Of a DNA stretch of 64,000 bases, positions 58,755 to 64,000 are shown piece by piece. Origin of the DNA: Dermatemys mawii (Eukaryota > Chordata > Testudines > Dermatemydidae); NCBI GenBank assembly GCA_007922305.1, contig ML677335.1:35885545-35949544 (forward strand), in the 5' to 3' direction. The translations under genes were made by a program, and so were the position numbers. The notes below the pieces were generated by a model, which worked only from the letters and a program-made list of their open reading frames with translations, was not told where the DNA came from and searched no databases. Positions within the stretch are counted from its first letter, which is position 1. Every line of letters starts with the position of its first letter.

Positions 58755-59583
58755 TAGGTAGCGAGAAATGCTACAGTACCATGTGATGCCAGGGGATTCA
58801 CACTTGATCAAACCACACTGCTACAAGTCATTCCCCCCATTCAGGAGATAGGGTGCATCTCCAAGACAATGCACCTGCAATGGAGATCCTTAAAAAGGGT
58901 GCCACAGAAGACGCACACATAGTTCCCCTTCTGAGCAGTCAGCCAGATTGAATGTCTCCTTTCACACTGCCGAACCATCTGTTCCACATTGTATTCAGTG
59001 GTGACATGACTGCCTTTCCCAGACCTGAAGAACTCCGTGTGGCTCAAAGGCTCATCTCTTTCACCAACAGAAGTTGGTCCAAGAAACAGTTTTCTCACCC
59101 ACCTTGTCCTTCCACATAGGTGACTAGGGAGAAAGCAGGACAGCACACCCTGCCCTCCCCAAAAATTCCCTCCTTCATAGGGATGACTTCCAGGAAGGGG
59201 TAGAGGAGCATACGGGAACAGACTGCTGTGCCTGAATTACTGAAAAACTGCATGACAGCTTCCTCAAGGGAGAAAGGATGATAGAATGGGGCATTTCTAT
59301 GGAGTTCTCCATCCTCTTTAGCAGAAACATGGGACCTATCTTCAGAACTGCTTCAGTGCCCTTCTTACCATCCTGGAGTCCTGAAAATAGAAAGGTAAAA
59401 GGCTTCTGTGCCCCTTATTCCCATCTAAATTAAGGTCAGGATTTGGCCTATTGCCACTTTTTTTGGGTGGGGCATGAGGGAAGAGTGACAGAGATGATAT
59501 CTTGGTTCTTGCCACTGAGATACACAGCAGTGGGTATCATAGCAATGTTATAGCAGCAATGCTATACATGTTCTAGGCAATTG

Positions 59584-59807
59584 AGGGCTTGTCTACACTG
59601 GCAATTTACAGCACTGTATTTTCCTCACTCGAGGCATGAAAAAACATCCCCCGAGCGTAGCAAGTTTCAGCCATATGTCTCGTTGAGGTGGTTTTTTGAG
59701 CGCGCTGGGGGATCTCTCTCCTAGCGCTGCGCCATGGAATCTCTCTCCCAGCGCTACGCCGCAACCACACAAGCCCCGTTAAAGCGCTGCCAGTGTAGAC
59801 TAGCCCT
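59584..59807. mobile_element. MITE with 19-bp terminal inverted repeats
   Basis: AGGGCTTGTCTACACTGGC at the left and GCCAGTGTAGACTAGCCCT at the right are inverted repeats with one mismatch. The interior has the repeated gcgct and tctctctcc motifs in opposing order. The target duplication is unclear; a Harbinger- or hAT-type origin cannot be decided. Confidence 0.75.
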
Positions 59808-60628
59808 AAGACTGGGCACATCCAACTCCCATCCCAAACTTTATTCTTAATTCTGCAACTGGATTGGATATGTGCGCTTGACCAGGTCACTTAGCGTCTT
59901 CCCCTTGGTATGTTTCCTAGTACAGCAGATGCTGCGAAGTGTCAGCTGCCAGACTACAAAATAATATTATCTTACCTCATAGGTTTCAGAGATTAGGTAA
60001 TTAATATTGTGAAGCATTTTGAAAAGAGAGAAAATGATATGTAGGTGGTAATCATTAGCTTTCCCTGCAGTATATCATATTCTTCTATATGGAGTTACAT
60101 GGACTCACTCAGCCAGCAGTTATTTCCCACTTACAGCAATGGGAATTTCTTTCGGAGAACTAATACAGAGGGATACTACTAGCTTTTTAAAGGCCTATCA
60201 TTTCAGCTCACAGCTGCATTGAGGAAAGATATAACCCTTCAGCAAAAGAATGCTGCAGTTTCCAGTCAAAGATAGTTCCACACCCACAGATTACACTTAT
60301 CTACAAAGTGCCAGGATCCTAAAGATTTTATAATTGTGATATTATTCACTGCCCATAGATTTTTAACCCTTGCAGCACATGAAGGACAGGCCTTTCCCAT
60401 ATCTATCATCTATGGGATGGCTTTAAAAAACAGAGAAAGGGGAAAGGAATGTTACAGATTTCCAAAAAACCCAATTTTTCTACAAAAGCATTGGAAAGAA
60501 TGGACCAGACCCTCAGTTAGTGTTAATGTAGCAATGCAGATTTAAGTCAACTTACATCAGCTGCGGATTTGACCTAGTGTTTTAAAACTATCCCAGCACA
60601 AACCAAGGCAAAAACCAGAGCAGATATG

Positions 60629-61283
60629 CAGGGCCAGTGCAACCACTAGGCAGTCGCCTAGGGTGCCAAGATTTGAGGGTGCCAAAAAGTGGTGCCCAAA
60701 ACGTCTGGGATGCTCACCCAGCACCGCTGTGCGAGGGGGCGCTGCGGCTTTGATGGGTGCCAGCCAGCCGGGAAGTGATGTCATTCCTCCTCTGGCCGCT
60801 GGGGGCACTGTGCTGCAGGAGCCATGTGGGCCGCTGCCTGGCCGTGGGCACGGGCCCTCTCACTGCTGCTGCTCCCCTGACCCTGGGGCTCCCGCTGCTG
60901 CCTGGCAGGTCTCTAGCTGCTCTGGATCTGGGCTCCGTCCTGCTGCTCGAGCTGCTCTCCCCATGAGTACTCACTGCCCTGCCTCCAGCCAGCCCCACAC
61001 CCCGTCTCCAGCCAGCTCTGCACCCCCTGCCCTGCCCTGCCCGAAGCCAGCCAGCTCCACACCCTGTCAGGTTATTCATCTATTTTCATTAAATATGTAG
61101 ACTAAATAATTAAATGAATAAATTTTCAAGCTGAAAGTGTATTAATTCTAATGAACAACGCCACACCATGCAGCATTCAGTTTTGAAAGTTTTTAATAAG
61201 CGATGCTCTGGGGGGAGGGGAGAAGGAGGAGGCACAAGGTACAAGTTTCGCCTAGGGCACAAAATATCCTTGCACCGGCCCTG
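60629..61283. mobile_element. Non-autonomous hAT transposon with perfect 8-bp TSD
   Basis: Termini CAGGGCCAGTGCA and TGCACCGGCCCTG bound 655 bp. CAGATATG is duplicated exactly at 60621-60628 and 61284-61291. The GC-rich interior gives long chance frames on both strands. No transposase remains. A third distinct terminus type in this window. Confidence 0.93.
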
Positions 61284-61426
61284 CAGATATGAAAACGGGG
61301 CAGGGGGTGGAGAAATGAAAGTGCCACCTAGTAAACCAATACATTAAGTCAAGCATTAGACATGTATTATGTGTTAGCAGGTCCACATAAACTAGCTAGT
61401 GAAGCAACAAACTGTAAAATCATGCG

Positions 61427-61620
61427 TCAGAGGGGTAGCCATGTTGTCTGAATCCACAACAACAACAAGGAGTCCGGTGGCACCTTAAAGGCTAACAGAT
61501 TTACCTGGGCATATTTCTTCAGATGCAGCTGAAGTAGTGGGGGTTTTTACCCATGAAAACTTATGGCCAAATAAGTCCATTAGTATTTAAGGTGCCATCA
61601 GACTCCTTGTTATTTTCATA
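61427..61620. repeat. Chelonian dispersed repeat copy with both ends
   Basis: Begins agaggggtagccatgttgtc, then ggtggcaccttaaaggctaa, and ends with ggccaaataagtccattagt and aaggtgccatcagactcctt. The ends are inverted to each other, suggesting two copies head to head. Confidence 0.65.
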
Positions 61621-64000
61621 AAAGCAAAACAATCAGAGAAGAGCAGTGTTTCAAGAAGGTTACAAGGCTGTTGCTAACAAAACATTGAACTATTGGGAAA
61701 GAAAAACATCCTGTCAAATCTTTTGGCATGCTAGTTACTTCCATTATTTCATCCACATTGTATTGTTCTAGCTTGTTATTTTTTACAGTATAACAAGCTA
61801 AATTTTTTTGATCTGGCAGCACGTGATTTGCCGCCCATCCAGCTGAATGCTTGAAGCTGACAGATTAATGTCTACTTAGAAGTGCCAACTATGGTAAGTA
61901 TTTGTGAAAGCAAACTATCCCAATACAGACTTACCCTTTTCTCACCCTGTCACGGTAGATTAAAATCAAGACAATTTAACACCAAGTGGAAAGTCTCCCT
62001 TAAAAAAACAAACAAAAAAAAAAATTCAAATCAATTTTTTTGTTTTAGAAAATAACTGAAGTACAAATGGAAAAGTACACTCTCACTGGTTGCTATAACC
62101 ATTGAAACATGCTGATTTACAACTAGAGAGAGCCTTAATACTCCATATGATGCATCTTTTTGCTACTTGTGAGGGTACACCACAACTATACACATTTAAG
62201 CAATTGCATCAGAATCTCAAAAGATTTAGCTAATTGAACATTTTTAGCATATTAGAAAAAGTGAATGACATCGCTTATTCACTAGATAATTAGCTTTGTG
62301 CTCATGATTTGTGGCAAGCTGCATTAGGGTGGTAATTAGAATTTAATTAAACGCACAAAACAGCATATAAAATTTATTTGTATTAAACAAAAGAAGCCCT
62401 TAGCACAGTACATGACTCATTGTGCCATATTTAAAAAGGTTGATCTCACGTTGAATGGTCCTTCTCCCACCCTACTGATTTTCTCTTTATCTAGGGAAGC
62501 AGCTTTTAAACTCCAAGTTTTTGACAGATGAACGGATGCAGCATATTTAATTTTTTTTGTGCTAATAAAATTTACATCTTAGCATATTTTATCACTAAGT
62601 TCAGCTTTTCAAAAGATTTTTGGAAAAATATTTAAATAAAAAATCCAATATAAAAGATCAGATTTTGGTTAAACACACACACACACACACATTGATTTTT
62701 ATTCACCTTGCTCCCAATATTCCATTTCATAGCACTTTTCACCGGTTCTCTCTACAATGGAGGAAACCAGTCCACTGATATTTCTCTCCTCCCCATTAGT
62801 ATCCTCCAAATACTTCATTGGACAGACCAGATACAGTGACGGTTCTACTAGCTATTGTGTGCAGCACCCAGATACAAGGGAGATGGCTGTACATCTTCAC
62901 ATTAAGCAGATAAGCTGTAAAGAAAAACAAAAACCTGAGGGCCTCCTGAAAGGCTGCAACAAACACCAGACCCCCCCTTACTGTGAGATAAAGGGAAAAC
63001 AGAAGAGCTGTTGATTCTTTCAATAGAAAAAAGTTTATGAATCATCAAGTACAGTATCAGGTAAATCTGAGGGCGTGCACCTCTGAGTCACTGAACAGTC
63101 ACTTTCCCAAGAGCTCTGACTGAGGCTGGAATGAAATGTCTCAAAGATTCTTTCCTTATGGACATACATTTACTTCAACTGTGATGTGAAAGTGTGCAGG
63201 AGGCTCTGCTCACTTCTGGGAGACAAATGAAGCATTTAGTGTTGAGTAAGCTACAAAAGAGAGAGCTGGATCACAGAACCTGGGAATGCAGTAGGGCAGG
63301 CAACTTCAAACTATTACTCTATAGTCATGCAATGCACAACCATTTCTAACTTGGTGGTCTGACTAGAAAATGGGGGCCGAGAATTGTTCTAGGATTCCTA
63401 AAGTCACTGGAAAGGACAGACCATATCTTTGCTAAGTGACTTGTGGAATTTTTGTTTTGATCATCAGTGCCGTTCTGAAGGTCCAAAGTCCTCCATTTTT
63501 CCACAGAAAAAGTTCAAGATGAGCAGTAGCAGTGTAGTCTCCTCCACATCACTAGTGAGCCCATGTTACAGGGCAGAGGGAAATCCAGTCTCCATGATTG
63601 TACTATTTACTGAGACCAGCTACAGTGACTGTTACAACCAGGTCTCACAGAACAGTCTATGATAGGGACATCTCTCCACTAGGAATTAGACAGAAACCAA
63701 ACTCTTTTACATAAACCAACAGATGGTCACTGAGAAGGGAGGGACAAAGTTACGCAGAGACTTTAAAAAGAGGACAAGAGTTCATGTAGTGGAGAAGGAG
63801 GAGCCAATGCAGGTATTCAGAAAGGCACAATTCACACTGACTCCTCTGACCAAGCAATGAGCATGAAAGATCTTCCATTCAAAACTGCTAAAGAAATCAA
63901 GCCAAGAGGTAATGAGGTACTGGATGAGAAATTTTAACTGCCTAGAAAAAGAAAAAATTGAATCTTAGAAATAGTGTGGAGGAGGAAGTGGCAGGGTTTG

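Larger units (their letters stand above)
51371..64000. other. TSPAN14: TSPAN14 upstream intron or 5' flank
   Basis: The acceptor before the ATG exon shows that a 5' UTR exon lies further upstream, here or outside. I found no CpG-island promoter: the GC-rich blocks are transposons. MITE-like repeats occur at about 57840-58080, and an L2-type tail at 55968-56110. The stretches 54360-55960, 56120-57830 and 61620-64000 are unremarkable except for an (AC)n at 62672-62690. Confidence 0.5.

Noticed and set aside
60663..61100. Open frames of 121-145 codons on opposite strands
   Set aside because: Entirely inside the hAT at 60629-61283.

Overview
The window is vertebrate nuclear DNA, most likely from a turtle. 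Coding sequence is sparse and split into short exons with GT/AG borders. Most of the rest is interspersed repeats: several CR1 LINE 3' ends, an L2 LINE, tRNA-derived SINEs like the tortoise Cry family, many non-autonomous hAT elements with 8-bp target-site duplications, and chelonian-type MITEs. The species is inferred from repeat content, not proven. A 10-base N run (31898-31907) marks an assembly gap.

Two host genes are present, convergently arranged. On the + strand, positions 779-4590 hold the last three coding exons (135 residues) of an armadillo-repeat protein related to RAP1GDS1 (SmgGDS), followed by an AATAAA at 4628. The sequence is clearly diverged from RAP1GDS1 itself as I remember it, so I call it a RAP1GDS1-like paralogue. 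On the - strand, positions 51353-12082 hold the complete coding sequence of a TspanC8 tetraspanin, TSPAN14: eight coding exons, 270 codons, every exon border in phase 0. In human, RAP1GDS1 and TSPAN5 (the close paralogue of TSPAN14) are tail-to-tail neighbours. The pair seen here therefore looks like the duplicated copy of that locus, with the RAP1GDS1 partner retained.

Layout: 1-4.65 kb, RAP1GDS1-like 3' end, with a solo-LTR-like element inserted in the loop region of a perfect 43-bp inverted repeat. 4.8-5.6 kb, a hAT element. 5.6-12.1 kb, intergenic DNA and the probable long TSPAN14 3' UTR. 12.1-29.1 kb, TSPAN14 coding exons 8 to 2. 29.1-51.3 kb, a 22-kb intron with an L2, two CR1s, a palindromic GC-rich array, and a nearly intact DNA transposon at about 43.2-45.7 kb. 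51.4-64 kb, upstream intron or 5' flank with further hAT and MITE copies; no promoter or first exon could be identified.

The most unusual item is the 43.2-45.7 kb element. It encodes a Cys-rich, transposase-like protein in one long reading frame broken by a single frameshift. It has diverged subterminal inverted repeats, and four copies of a 10-bp motif spaced 21, 21 and 30 bp upstream of the start codon.
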